Notes: a model not told the origin generated them from the letters alone. DNA of 64,000 nucleotides from JACVRW01 sp963813495 (GCA_963813495.1 CAWEZC010000005.1:1-64000), one strand, 5' to 3'. Positions 24,592-33,110 are shown, counted from the stretch's first letter. Made by a program: numbers and translations.

Positions 24592-25652
24592 CGATCCTTC
24601 CGGTGGGCGGGCTGATCGGGTAGTTCGTCGGGTAGGCCGAAGCGCTGAAATAGGCCGCCGTCGATGAAAGCGGTCACCTCGGCGATCTGCGCACCGTCCA
24701 GGGTCAGCACGTCGAGAACCTGGGCGCGATAGGTGCCGCTCTCCTCGTCAAAGGCATAGCAGCCGACGGCCGGTTGGCCGTTGGCGCCTACCTGGAGGTG
24801 GCGCCAACGGGTCGTCATCGGCCCCTCCCGGAGGAACTCCCTGATCGCCGGCCGGCCCGAGTACCAGATCGGGTACGGCGGCATCGACCACGTCGCGTCC
24901 TCGCTGAGCAGGGCCAACACGGCATCCACGTCGGCCCGCTCCATGGCCCCGGTGTAGGCCTCGACCAGCTCGCGCATGCGCTGGTCGCCGAGCGAGCGCA
25001 GGGTGGGCTGCTGGCTCCGCTCGGGGAGTCGCCCGTCCACGGCGCTGCGGGCCCGCTGCAGCGCGCTGTTCACCGAGGCGAGCGTGGTGTCGAGCGTGGA
25101 CGCGGTCTCCTTCGCCGAGAAGCCGAGCACCTCGCGCAGGATCAGCACGGCGCGCTGGCGGGCCGGGAGGTGCTGGAGGGCGGCCACGAAGGCCAGCTCC
25201 ACGCTCTCGCGCAGCTCGTAGCGGGCCTCGGGTGCGGCCGCGGCCTCGAGCGAGCCGAGCTCCGCATCCGGGTAGGGCCCGAGCCACGCCGTTTCGACCA
25301 ACGGGGGGCCGAAATCCGCGTGGGGATCAGCGCTGGGGCCGTAGTCGATCGGCAGCACGCGCTTGGGCCGCCGTGCGATCAGGTCCAGCGAGGTGTTGGT
25401 GGCGAGCCGGTAGAGCCACGAGCGCAGCGAGCTGCGGCCCTCGAAGCCGGGCAACCCGCGCCACGCGCGCAACAACGCGTCCTGCAGCGCATCCTCGGCG
25501 TCATGGAGCGAGCCGAGCATCCGGTAGCAGTGGGCCTGCAACTCGCGCCGATGCGGCTCGACGAGCCGCCGGAAGGCCTCCTCGTCACCCTGACGGGCGG
25601 CATCGAGGAGCGCCGGCTCGAGCGTCGGTGCGCTTGTGTCCAGGGGCGACAT
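24588..25652 (-). CDS. ECF sigma factor with SnoaL-like C-terminal domain (SigG/SigJ type)
   Basis: 354 residues. Region 2: LQAHCYRMLGSLHDAEDALQ and LRSWLYRLATNTSLD; region 4: LPARQRAVLILREVLGFSAK with SVNSALQRARS. Residues ~225-345 form an NTF2/SnoaL domain (VEAYTGAMERADVDAVLALL, then MPPYPIWYSGRPAIREFL), as in sigma factors of the SigG/SigJ kind where this domain modulates activity and replaces an anti-sigma factor. First gene of the sigma-drrA-drrB unit. A likely model is that the sigma factor drives its own exporter operon. Confidence 0.92.
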   Translation of the reverse strand: MSPLDTSAPTLEPALLDAARQGDEEAFRRLVEPHRRELQAHCYRMLGSLHDAEDALQDALLRAWRGLPGFEGRSSLRSWLYRLATNTSLDLIARRPKRVLPIDYGPSADPHADFGPPLVETAWLGPYPDAELGSLEAAAAPEARYELRESVELAFVAALQHLPARQRAVLILREVLGFSAKETASTLDTTLASVNSALQRARSAVDGRLPERSQQPTLRSLGDQRMRELVEAYTGAMERADVDAVLALLSEDATWSMPPYPIWYSGRPAIREFLREGPMTTRWRHLQVGANGQPAVGCYAFDEESGTYRAQVLDVLTLDGAQIAEVTAFIDGGLFQRFGLPDELPDQPAHRKDR

Positions 25653-25717
25653 CGCGTCCAGAACTTAGACCGGCGAGGACGCGGAAACTCATCGGCGACG
25701 CGACTAGGCTCGTGGTG

Positions 25718-26065
25718 ATGGAGGACCGCCAGCAGAGGGTTGACATCGAGGAGACCGAGCGGGTCCTGCGGCGCCGGCTCGATGAGATCCGCGCTCGCAT
25801 CGCCGAGCTGGCCAAGACCCCTGAGCCGGGGGCGGGCATCGGCTTCGGCAAGCGGATCGGCGACGGCACCAATGAGGCGATCAGCCGCCGTAACGAGATC
25901 GGGGTGGGCAACAGCCTGGTGAGCTCCGAGGAGCGCCTGGAGCGGGCTTTGTCCAAGCTCGAGGAAGGCAGCTACGGCGTATGCGACCGCTGCGAGAGGC
26001 CGATCGCCCCCGGCCGGCTGCGGGCGGCTGCGGAGAGCGTCCTCTGCATCGATTGCGCCCGCTAG
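25718..26065 (+). CDS. DksA/TraR-type zinc finger protein
   Basis: 115 residues from ATG 25718 (GTG codons just upstream are alternatives). The N-terminal half is a helical, probably coiled-coil region (EETERVLRRRLDEIRARIAE), and the C-terminal half has the four-cysteine zinc finger CDRCERPI with CIDC at the end, spaced as in TraR/DksA proteins. DksA-like proteins bind in the secondary channel of RNA polymerase or have unknown roles in actinobacteria. Ends 11 nt before the FKBP gene. Confidence 0.88.
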   Translation: MEDRQQRVDIEETERVLRRRLDEIRARIAELAKTPEPGAGIGFGKRIGDGTNEAISRRNEIGVGNSLVSSEERLERALSKLEEGSYGVCDRCERPIAPGRLRAAAESVLCIDCAR

Positions 26066-26076
26066 GCTGCCCGGCC

Positions 26077-26457
26077 ATGTCCGACACCCAGAAGCCGGAG
26101 GTCGAAGTGCCCTCCGATCAGGCGCCGTCGTATCAGCTGGAGCTGGAGGACCTGACCGTGGGCGCGGGGGACGAGGCCGTCGCCGGGCGAGTCGTGGAGG
26201 TGCACTACGTGGGCGTCTCGTGGTCCACCGGGCGGCAGTTCGACGCCTCCTGGGACCGCGGCGACACCTTCAAGTTCGGGATGGGCAAGGGCCAGGTGAT
26301 CGCCGGCTGGGACCAGGGAGTGGCCGGCATGCGCGTGGGCGGGCGACGGCGCATCACCATCCCGCCGAACCTCGGCTACGGCAAGCGCGGGGCCGGCGGC
26401 GTGATAGCGCCCGACGAGACGCTCGTCTTCGTAGTGGATCTGGTCGGCGTGCGCTGA
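26077..26457 (+). CDS. FKBP-type peptidyl-prolyl cis-trans isomerase
   Basis: 126 residues. The single FKBP domain is recognisable by VEVHYVGVSWSTGRQFDASW, FKFGMGKGQVIAGWDQGVAGM and the end segment RRITIPPNLGYGKRGAGG with ETLVFVVDLVGV. No signal peptide, so it is cytoplasmic. It would catalyse prolyl isomerisation during folding. Immediately downstream of the DksA-like gene and probably co-transcribed. Confidence 0.95.
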   Translation: MSDTQKPEVEVPSDQAPSYQLELEDLTVGAGDEAVAGRVVEVHYVGVSWSTGRQFDASWDRGDTFKFGMGKGQVIAGWDQGVAGMRVGGRRRITIPPNLGYGKRGAGGVIAPDETLVFVVDLVGVR

Positions 26458-26466
26458 GCGTGCCGC

Positions 26467-26492
26467 CCTGGCCCTAACGGCTCAGGGCCAGG
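26467..26492. terminator. Perfect 9-bp hairpin reaching into the convergent gene's stop
   Basis: CCTGGCCCT (26467-26475) and AGGGCCAGG (26484-26492) are perfect reverse complements with an 8-nt loop. The stem starts 10 nt after the FKBP stop and contains most of the TAG stop and the last codons of the convergent gene. A good candidate for a shared bidirectional terminator. Confidence 0.65.
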
Positions 26493-26764
26493 GGTCCGCA
26501 GCCCCTGAGGTCGGACCGCAGGCGGCCGGCCGTCTCCTCGAGCCAGCGGCCGGAGCTCACGAGCCCGTCCAGCAACTCGTAGGCGCTCAGCAGAGCACTG
26601 TCGTCGGAGGGCAGGTCTTCGCTGAAGAAGAGCGCGTCGGCCGCGTCGCGGATCGTCGACTGCTCCTCGGCTGAGAGCTTCGTGGGGCCAATTCCGTTGA
26701 GCGTGGCGACGACACGCCCGTATGCCTGTGCACGTTCGGATGTCACCCCTTTGACGTTACTCAC
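26474..26764 (-). CDS. Small conserved-looking protein of unknown function
   Basis: 96 residues if started at GTG 26764. The sequence from TSERAQAYGRVVATLNGIGP through LSAEEQSTIRDAADALFF to the end is a helical protein that resembles short hypothetical proteins seen in actinobacterial genomes, and the homologous-looking part begins at GTG 26746. ATG 26800 is a third possible start. Function unknown. Confidence 0.6.
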   Translation of the reverse strand: MSNVKGVTSERAQAYGRVVATLNGIGPTKLSAEEQSTIRDAADALFFSEDLPSDDSALLSAYELLDGLVSSGRWLEETAGRLRSDLRGCGPLALSR

Positions 26765-26889
26765 CGTAACCGTTGAGAGACGACTCTTGGCGCGCTTCAT
26801 GCGGGGCGCCCCCGGCGCCGAGCCGCAGGGCTGGCCGGCGCTCGGTGCGCCGTAGCCCACGCCGTCGGGCTTCCGGCGAGCGGGGCCCT

Positions 26890-27168
26890 CGCCGGCGGAT
26901 CCGGCGACGACGCGAGCGCCCCGGCCGCGCAGTCCCAGGGAGGCGCCCAGGAGCGCGGGCGCGACTGTCCCAACAAGGATCGCGGCGGCGACGGCGCCGC
27001 CCGGGCGCCACCGGCGGTCTCGGCCACCGAGGCGGCGAGAGCGTTGCGCCGCCCCGGCCCCAGCTCGAGGCCGTCCATCATCTGCCTGGTGCCCTCCAGT
27101 CCGGGCCCGCCGAGCCAGCCCCGGAGCTTCTGCATGCCGTGGCCCACGAACAGGCCGCCGATGGTCAC
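26890..27168 (-). pseudogene. DoxX-family membrane protein remnant
   Basis: From GTG 27168 (overlapping the DUF4031 stop as GTGA) the frame reads VTIGGLFVGHGMQKLRGWLG, then TRQMMDGLELGPGRRNALAA and SVAETAGGA, the first half of a DoxX protein with its conserved GHG-x-QKL and GL-x-PG motifs. After ~27000 the family-like sequence moves to another frame (GGAVAAAILVGTVAPALLGA) and then is lost; the usual third and fourth membrane segments cannot be found. So it is frameshifted and truncated. The region to 26801 otherwise holds nothing recognisable. Confidence 0.6.
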
Positions 27169-27494
27169 TCTTGCGATGAGACGTGCCGAGTCCCTGTCTT
27201 CCGGGTGCCCCTGTCTGCGCCGTCCAATCGCGCCAGCCGGCGGCGCTCGGCCTGCCTGCGGCCCATCTCCCTGGTGGTGAGCGCCACCGCGCCCCGGGCG
27301 AGCGCGACCGCGCGCACCTGCTCGGGCAGGTCGTAGTGGTCGTGCCACGGGCGGCCGGGCTTGTGCTGGAACCAGTGCCGGCGCAACCCCAGCTCGGCGG
27401 CGAATCCATGCAGCTCCTCGCTGTCGTCCGCGGTGAGATGGCACCAGCGCCGGCCCCGCCACTCCCAGATCGGCTCATCGACGTAGACCGCCAT
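27165..27494 (-). CDS. DUF4031 domain protein
   Basis: 109 residues from ATG 27494. MAVYVDEPIWEWRGRRWCHL, SEELHGFAAELGLRRHWFQH and DHYDLPEQVRAVALARGAVA match the short DUF4031 family, whose function is unknown. The N-terminus overlaps head-to-head with the start of the K+ channel gene on the other strand (ATG codons within 3 nt). Its stop overlaps the decayed DoxX gene start. Confidence 0.85.
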   Translation of the reverse strand: MAVYVDEPIWEWRGRRWCHLTADDSEELHGFAAELGLRRHWFQHKPGRPWHDHYDLPEQVRAVALARGAVALTTREMGRRQAERRRLARLDGADRGTRKTGTRHVSSQE

Positions 27495-28527
27495 GCTGGG
27501 CATGATGGTGCAGATGAGTGCGCCGCCTCGACCTCCTGAGCTCGTTCTTCCCGCGACCGGGAGCACCCCCTTGCGCGTGCTGGCCACGCGCATCGCCATC
27601 GCCACGGGCCTGATCCTCGGCGTGGCGGTGATGACCTGGCTCGACCGGAGCGGCTATCGCGACACCTCGGACGACAGCGTCAACTTCCTCGACTCGCTCT
27701 ACTACTCGACGGTCAGCGTCACCACCACGGGCTACGGCGACATCACGCCGGTGTCGGACTCCGCTCGCCTGCTCACCACCTTCGTCACGACGCCCGCCCG
27801 CGTTATCTTCCTCGTGCTGCTCGTGGGCACGACCCTGGAGCTTCTGGCGGCCCGTTCGGTGGCGGCCTACCGCGAGCGGCGCTGGAGACGAACCTTGCGC
27901 GACCACCACATCCTCTGCGGCTACGGTAAGCGAGGCCGGGCGGCGGCCAAGGAGCTGATCGGCCACGGCACCTCCGCCGACTCACTGGTCGCGGTGGACA
28001 TCGATCCCGGCGCGGTGAACACCGCGAGCGAACGCGGCATCGCGGCCGTCGAGGGCGACGCCAGCCGGCGCTCGGTGCTCGTCCATGCCGGTGTCGAGTC
28101 GGCGCACACCGTCGTCATCGCGGTGACGGGAGACGACACGGCGGTGCTCGTCTCACTCACCGCGCGCGAGCTCAACCCGGACTGCCGCATCGTGGCCGCG
28201 GTGGCCGAGGACGAAAACGCCCACCTGATGGAGCAGAGCGGCGCGAACGCCGTCGTCCGCGGCTCCACGGCCACCGGCCGCCTTCTCGCCGCCGGGGTCA
28301 CCTCGCCTCATCTGCTCACCCTGCTCGACGACCTGCTCGTGCCCGCGGACGGCCTGAAGCTCTTCGAACGGGAGATCACGGCCGAGGAATTGGGGCCGAA
28401 CGCCCTGCACGAGCTCGACGGCCGAGTGCTCGGAGTGGTGCGGGACGGAGAGCTCATTCAGTACGACGACCCGCGCCTCAAGGAGCTGCGCCCGGACGAT
28501 CGGCTGATCTGCGTGGGGCCGACCTAA
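27493..28527 (+). CDS. Two-pass potassium channel with RCK (TrkA-N) domain
   Basis: 344 residues from ATG 27493 (in-frame ATG codons at 27502, 27505 and 27514 are alternatives). TM1 ~32-50, pore helix and K+ selectivity filter TTGYGD at 78-83, TM2 ~92-115. Then a Rossmann RCK-N domain starting HHILCGYGKRGRAAAKEL, and an RCK-C-like domain ending RLKELRPDDRLICVG. This is the Kch/MthK architecture: a ligand-gated K+ channel. The stop overlaps a small convergent gene by 4 nt. Confidence 0.93.
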   Translation: MLGMMVQMSAPPRPPELVLPATGSTPLRVLATRIAIATGLILGVAVMTWLDRSGYRDTSDDSVNFLDSLYYSTVSVTTTGYGDITPVSDSARLLTTFVTTPARVIFLVLLVGTTLELLAARSVAAYRERRWRRTLRDHHILCGYGKRGRAAAKELIGHGTSADSLVAVDIDPGAVNTASERGIAAVEGDASRRSVLVHAGVESAHTVVIAVTGDDTAVLVSLTARELNPDCRIVAAVAEDENAHLMEQSGANAVVRGSTATGRLLAAGVTSPHLLTLLDDLLVPADGLKLFEREITAEELGPNALHELDGRVLGVVRDGELIQYDDPRLKELRPDDRLICVGPT

Positions 28528-28715
28528 GCGGCGCGCATGGCCGGGCGCGCGCCGGCGCCCTCGGCCGGCGCCGCGGAGACTCCGCCCGCGGCGCTCGTTC
28601 GCAACAGCTCGGCATGCAGCCGGCCTGCCGGAAGACGACCGGCCAGGAAGGCGGCCAGCGCGCGGCGTCCTTCAGGGCTCAGGCGCTCCGACAGCGCTGC
28701 ACAGCGCGGGGTCAC
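28524..28715 (-). CDS. Small 63-residue protein, unknown
   Basis: From GTG 28715 with a strong GGAAAGGA ribosome-binding site 5 nt upstream. The first 40 residues (PRCAALSERLSPEGRRALAA then LPAGRLHAELLR) form an amphipathic Arg/Ala/Leu helix pattern; the tail is Ala/Gly-rich. No family is recognised. The ribosome-binding site is the main reason for accepting it. Confidence 0.5.
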   Translation of the reverse strand: MTPRCAALSERLSPEGRRALAAFLAGRLPAGRLHAELLRTSAAGGVSAAPAEGAGARPAMRAA

Positions 28716-28784
28716 GCGGTTCCTTTCCAGACTCGGCGGCCGGCTCCTGCAAACCGGGGCGCCGGCTGGCGCGTATCACTCTGC

Positions 28785-29255
28785 GTGGAGCACGTGCTCG
28801 AGCGCACCCAGGTCCTTCCCGGGGACCCCGGCGAGGTCTTCGAATTCTTCGGGGACGCCTTCAACCTGGAGGCGATCACCCCCTCCTGGCTGCGCTTTCG
28901 CATCGTCACGCCGCGCCCGATCGACATGCGAGAGGGTGCCCTGATCGAGTACCGGCTCGCGCTTCACCGCATTCCGATCCGCTGGCTGACCCGGATCGAG
29001 GCCTGGGAGCCGGGGGTGCGCTTCGTCGACGCCCAGATCCGCGGGCCCTACAAGCTGTGGCACCACACCCACACCTTCGAGCCCGACGCGGACGGAACGC
29101 TGGTGCGGGACCGCGTGCGCTACGCGCTGCCTGGGGGGCTGGGCGAGCTGGCCCACCGGCTGTTCGTCCGACGCGACCTCGAGCGCATCTTCGACCACCG
29201 TCAGGCCGTGGTGGCGCAGCGGCTGGGCCGCGGCGTCGCGCGCAAGGCGGCCTGA
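28785..29255 (+). CDS. SRPBCC (START-like) ligand-binding protein
   Basis: 156 residues from GTG 28785. Family pattern: PGDPGEVFEFFGDAFNLEAI near the start, WLRFRIV, VRFVDAQIRGPYKLWHHTHT and the late VRYALPGGLGELAHRLFVRR with DLERIFDHRQ. This is the polyketide-cyclase/YfiT-like SRPBCC subgroup that carries the KLWHHTH motif. Such proteins bind hydrophobic ligands; the ligand is unknown. Stand-alone gene. Confidence 0.9.
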   Translation: MEHVLERTQVLPGDPGEVFEFFGDAFNLEAITPSWLRFRIVTPRPIDMREGALIEYRLALHRIPIRWLTRIEAWEPGVRFVDAQIRGPYKLWHHTHTFEPDADGTLVRDRVRYALPGGLGELAHRLFVRRDLERIFDHRQAVVAQRLGRGVARKAA

Positions 29256-29285
29256 GCCCGCCGAGCGGAGTAGAACTCAGGCTCC

Positions 29286-29450
29286 TTGAGCAGCGGCGCC
29301 GACCCCGTGAGCGAGTCCGACTACAGCCCGGCTCCCGGGTTCTTCGACGAGCTCTTCGAAGCAAGCGGGCGCGGGAGCCCTGCGTGCCGCGCCCCGGGCG
29401 GCGGGGAGAACCCCGTGGGTACGCATGACCAGGCTCACTTCATAAAGTAA
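29286..29450 (+). other. Short open frame, possible remnant
   Basis: A 54-codon frame from TTG 29286 (or 47 codons from GTG 29307) to TAA 29448-29450. The segment YSPAPGFFDELFEASGRG resembles the N-terminus of circularly permuted type-2 ATP-grasp proteins, but the match is short and no continuation is found in other frames. It may be a fragment or a leader peptide before the ABC operon. No clear ribosome-binding site. Confidence 0.25.
29437..29448. promoter_or_regulatory. AT-rich imperfect palindrome before the ABC exporter operon
   Basis: ACTTCATAAAGT (arms ACTT and AAGT) followed by the repeat AAAGTAAAGTAA is by far the most AT-rich stretch of this neighbourhood, 16-27 bp upstream of the first exporter ATG. 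It could be a -10 region and/or a MarR-type operator. An AAGGG ribosome-binding site follows. Confidence 0.4.
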
Positions 29451-29463
29451 AGTAAGGGCTTCG

Positions 29464-31227
29464 ATGCGCACGTTCTGGCGGCTTCTGGGATTCCTGCGCC
29501 CCTACCGCGCAGGGGTCGCTGTCTCCTTCGTGCTCGCGGCCTTTGCCATGGGCGCGGGCGTGCTCATTCCCTACCTGATCGGCCGCACCGTCGACGAGAT
29601 CGAGAACGGCGGGGTCAATCTCTGGCCGCTGGCGCTGGCCGTGGCGGCCGTCGGCGTCTTTCGCCTGCTCTTCAGCGTCTCACGTCGACTCGTGGCCGGG
29701 AAGGTGTCGCTGGGCGTGGAGTACGACCTGCGCAACGGTATGTACCAGCACCTGCACTCGCTGGAGCTGGAGTTCTTCGACGGCCAGCAGACCGGCCAGC
29801 TGATGTCGCGCTCCACCGTCGACCTGCAGTCGGTGCGCTTCTTCCTCGGTTACGGCCTGATCTTCATCGTCCAGTCGGCGCTCACCATCCTGATCGCGGC
29901 CGCCGTGATGCTCGCCGTAGATCCCGTGCTCGCCGCCGTCGCGCTCGCTCCCACCCCGTTCGTGATCTGGGTGGCGTTCCGCTACGGCCGGCGCAACCGG
30001 CCGGCCAGCCAGGAGGTGCAGCAGCGGATCGCCGAGCTCACCGCCGAGGCCGAGGAGAACGTCGGCGGCGTGCGCGTGGTCAAGGCCTTCGCCCAAGAGG
30101 AGCGCCAGCTGCGCCGCTTCAGCCGTGCGGTGGCGCGCGTGTTCGACCAGTCGATGGTCTCCACGCGCCTGCGCGCTTTCTACAGCCCGTTCATCGGTTT
30201 CCTGCCGCAGATCGGCCTGGCCGCGGTGCTGTTCGTGGGCGGGCGCCAAGCCATCAACGGCAATCTCGAGGTCGGCCAGTTCGTGGCCTTCTACGGCTAC
30301 GTCCTGCTGCTCACCTCACCCATGCGGATGCTCGGCATCGCGCTCGGGATGGCCCAGCGCGCCGTGGCCAGCGGCGCGCGCGTGTTCGAGATCCTCGACC
30401 GCGAGCCGCAGCTCACCTCGGCGCCGGGCGCGCCGGCCCTGCCGGCCGGCGGAGGCCGCGTCGAGCTGCGCGGCGTCAGCTTCGGCTACGACGGCGGGGA
30501 GCCCATCCTGCATGACGTGGACTTGAGCGTCGAGCCCGGGCGCACCGTGGCGCTGGTCGGTCCCACGGGATCGGGCAAGACGACCCTGGTGATGCTCATC
30601 CCGCGCCTGTACGACGTCGACCACGGCGCGGTACTGGTGGACGGGGCCGATGTCCGCGACATCGATGTCACATCGCTCCGGCGCGAGGTGGCGGTGGTGT
30701 CAGACGATGCCTTCCTCTTCTCCGCCAGCCTGCGCGACAACATCGCCTACGCCGATCCCGACGCCGGCGACGAGCAGGTTACGGCTGCGGCCGCCCGCGC
30801 CGGGCTGCTCGAGCTGGTCGACGACCTGCCCGACGGGCTCGACACGCTCGTGGGCGAGCGCGGCCTGACCCTCAGCGGCGGCCAGCGGCAGCGGGTGGCG
30901 ATCGCGCGCGCCCTGCTGGCCGAGCCGCGCATTCTCATCCTCGACGACGCCACCTCCAGCGTGGACGCGACCACCGAGAGCCGCATCAAGTCCGCCCTGC
31001 GCGAGGTGATGGAGGGGCGCACGACGTTCGTGATCGCCCACCGCCTGTCCACCATCGACCTCGCCGACGAGGTCGTCGTTCTAGAGAACGGCCGCGTGGC
31101 CGCGCAGGGCACTCACGACGAGCTGCTGGATGAGTCGCCGCTGTATCGCGAGATCGCCGAGAAGGGCCTGCCCGACCAGGTCTTCCTCACTCGCGACGAC
31201 CCCGAGCGCGAGGTGGCGGGGCTGTGA
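29464..31227 (+). CDS. ABC exporter half-transporter with degenerate ATP site
   Basis: 587 residues: six membrane helices (~15-310) then an NBD. Walker A GPTGSGKTT near residue 366, signature LSGGQRQR, Walker B ILILDDATSSVD (~490) with Asp in place of the catalytic Glu. The Q-loop segment reads VVSDDAFLFSASLRDN, so the usual Gln is Asp. These changes mark the non-canonical half of a heterodimeric type IV exporter (BmrC/TM287-like). It overlaps the next gene by GTGA, and together they would pump lipids or drugs. Confidence 0.95.
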   Translation: MRTFWRLLGFLRPYRAGVAVSFVLAAFAMGAGVLIPYLIGRTVDEIENGGVNLWPLALAVAAVGVFRLLFSVSRRLVAGKVSLGVEYDLRNGMYQHLHSLELEFFDGQQTGQLMSRSTVDLQSVRFFLGYGLIFIVQSALTILIAAAVMLAVDPVLAAVALAPTPFVIWVAFRYGRRNRPASQEVQQRIAELTAEAEENVGGVRVVKAFAQEERQLRRFSRAVARVFDQSMVSTRLRAFYSPFIGFLPQIGLAAVLFVGGRQAINGNLEVGQFVAFYGYVLLLTSPMRMLGIALGMAQRAVASGARVFEILDREPQLTSAPGAPALPAGGGRVELRGVSFGYDGGEPILHDVDLSVEPGRTVALVGPTGSGKTTLVMLIPRLYDVDHGAVLVDGADVRDIDVTSLRREVAVVSDDAFLFSASLRDNIAYADPDAGDEQVTAAAARAGLLELVDDLPDGLDTLVGERGLTLSGGQRQRVAIARALLAEPRILILDDATSSVDATTESRIKSALREVMEGRTTFVIAHRLSTIDLADEVVVLENGRVAAQGTHDELLDESPLYREIAEKGLPDQVFLTRDDPEREVAGL

Positions 31228-33020
31228 GCGCGGCCGAACGCACCCGGCGCGTGCTCACGCTCGTGCGCGGCGAGGACCGCCGCCTGGGCAAGCTGCGTCA
31301 TCTCGTCACGCTGCTGCGGCCCTATCGCGGCCGGGTGATCCTCATGCTGCTGGCGCTGCTGCTCGCAACGGGCGCGGCGCTGCTTCCCCCCTACCTCGCC
31401 GGACTGGCCATCGACAAGGCCATCGGCGACGAGGACCTCAATGCGCTCACCCTGATCCTGATCGCCTTCCTGGGCGCGGCGGTGGTCAACTGGGGCGCCA
31501 CCTACGTGCAGACCTACCTCATCAACTGGGTGGGCCAGCGCGCGCTGCAGGACCTGCGCATCCAGCTCTTCGAGCATCTACAGCGCCTGTCGATCGGGTT
31601 CTACTCGCGCAACAAGGCCGGCGTGCTGATCTCCCGGCTGACCAACGACATCCAGGCTCTCGATCAGCTCGTCACCGAGGGCATGCAGACACTGTTCTCG
31701 GCCACGCTTACGCTGGTGGGCACCGCGGTCATCCTGGTGGTGCTCGATCCCGGTCTGGCGCTGGTGACCTTCCTCACCTTCCCGGTGCTGCTTGTCGGCA
31801 GCGTGATCTTCCGGATCGCCTCCAGCGGCGCGTACCGGCTGACCCGCGAGAAGATCGCGCAGGTCACCGCCTACCTGCAGGAGACCCTGTCCGGCGTGCG
31901 CGTGGTGCGCGCCTTCGGCCAGGAGCCCCGCCACCGGCGTCGCTTCGCAGAGCTCAACGACGAGCACCGCGAGGCCAACATGAGGACCGTCTATCTCAAC
32001 GCGGCCTACTTCCCGTCGGTCGAGCTGCTTTCCGCCGTGGCCACCGCCGTGATCCTCATCTACGGCGGCAACCAGGTACTGGACGGCGCGACGACGCTCG
32101 GCGTGCTGGCCTCGTTCGTGTTCTACCTGCAGACGTTCTTCGACCCGATCCAGTCGCTCTCGCAGCTCTACACCACCTACCAGGCCGGCATGGCCGCTCT
32201 CGACAAGATCTTCGAGTTGCTCGACGAGGAGCCCGACATCCGCGACCGGCCCGATGCGGTCGAGCTGCCACGCGTGCGGGGCGAGATCGAGTTCGACGAC
32301 GTGAACTTCGGCTACGGCGGCGCCGACGCGGAGCCGGCCTTGCGCGACGTATCGCTGCTGATACCGCCGGGCCAGACCGTCGCGCTCGTCGGCTCCACCG
32401 GGGCGGGCAAGTCCACTCTGGCCAAGCTCGTGGCCCGTTTCTACGATCCCGACCGCGGTCGCGTGCTGATCGACGGCCACGACCTGCGCGACGTGACCGA
32501 GCACTCGCTGCGCTCCCAGCTCGGCGTGGTGCCCCAGGAGGGCTTCCTGTTCTCGGGCAGCATCCACGACAACATCGCCTTCGGGCGGCCTGACGCGACC
32601 GAGGAGGACGTGCTCGTCGCCGCCCGCGCGGTGGGCGCTCACGAGTTCATAGAGCGCCTGCCCGAGGGCTACGACACCGAGGTGGGCGAGCGCGGCGGCC
32701 ATCTGTCGGCCGGGCAGCGCCAGCTCGTGGCCTTCGCGCGCGCCGCGGCTGCCGACCCGCGCATCCTGATCCTCGACGAGGCCACCTCGAACGTCGACGT
32801 GCGCACCGAGTCCCAGATCGAGCGGGGCCTCCGGCGGCTGCTGGCCGGACGGACGGCGATCGTGATCGCCCACCGGCTGTCCACCATCCGCGGTGCCGGC
32901 CGCATCGTGGTGCTCGACCATGGCGGCATCGCCGAGCAGGGCACCCACGACGAGCTGCTCGAGGCGGACGGCGCCTACGCGCGGCTCTACCGCGACTGGG
33001 CGGAGCAGGCGGCGGCCTGA
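31224..33020 (+). CDS. ABC exporter half-transporter with canonical ATP site
   Basis: 598 residues from GTG 31224. Six membrane helices (~30-330), Walker A STGAGKST near 390, Q-loop VVPQEGFLFSGSIHDN, signature LSAGQRQL, Walker B ILILDEATSNVD (~513) with the catalytic Glu, and H-loop IAHRLSTI. It supplies the competent Walker motifs while its signature (LSAGQ) is slightly altered, complementing the partner, as in asymmetric heterodimers. Transport direction is outward. Substrate unknown. Confidence 0.95.
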   Translation: MSAAERTRRVLTLVRGEDRRLGKLRHLVTLLRPYRGRVILMLLALLLATGAALLPPYLAGLAIDKAIGDEDLNALTLILIAFLGAAVVNWGATYVQTYLINWVGQRALQDLRIQLFEHLQRLSIGFYSRNKAGVLISRLTNDIQALDQLVTEGMQTLFSATLTLVGTAVILVVLDPGLALVTFLTFPVLLVGSVIFRIASSGAYRLTREKIAQVTAYLQETLSGVRVVRAFGQEPRHRRRFAELNDEHREANMRTVYLNAAYFPSVELLSAVATAVILIYGGNQVLDGATTLGVLASFVFYLQTFFDPIQSLSQLYTTYQAGMAALDKIFELLDEEPDIRDRPDAVELPRVRGEIEFDDVNFGYGGADAEPALRDVSLLIPPGQTVALVGSTGAGKSTLAKLVARFYDPDRGRVLIDGHDLRDVTEHSLRSQLGVVPQEGFLFSGSIHDNIAFGRPDATEEDVLVAARAVGAHEFIERLPEGYDTEVGERGGHLSAGQRQLVAFARAAAADPRILILDEATSNVDVRTESQIERGLRRLLAGRTAIVIAHRLSTIRGAGRIVVLDHGGIAEQGTHDELLEADGAYARLYRDWAEQAAA

Positions 33021-33110
33021 CGCGGGCGTGCCGCGCCGTGCTGGGCCGACGCGAGCGAGGGAGGGTCGAGCACTAATGCGGGGCCGAATATTCCCCCTTG
33101 GCCGCTCTCC

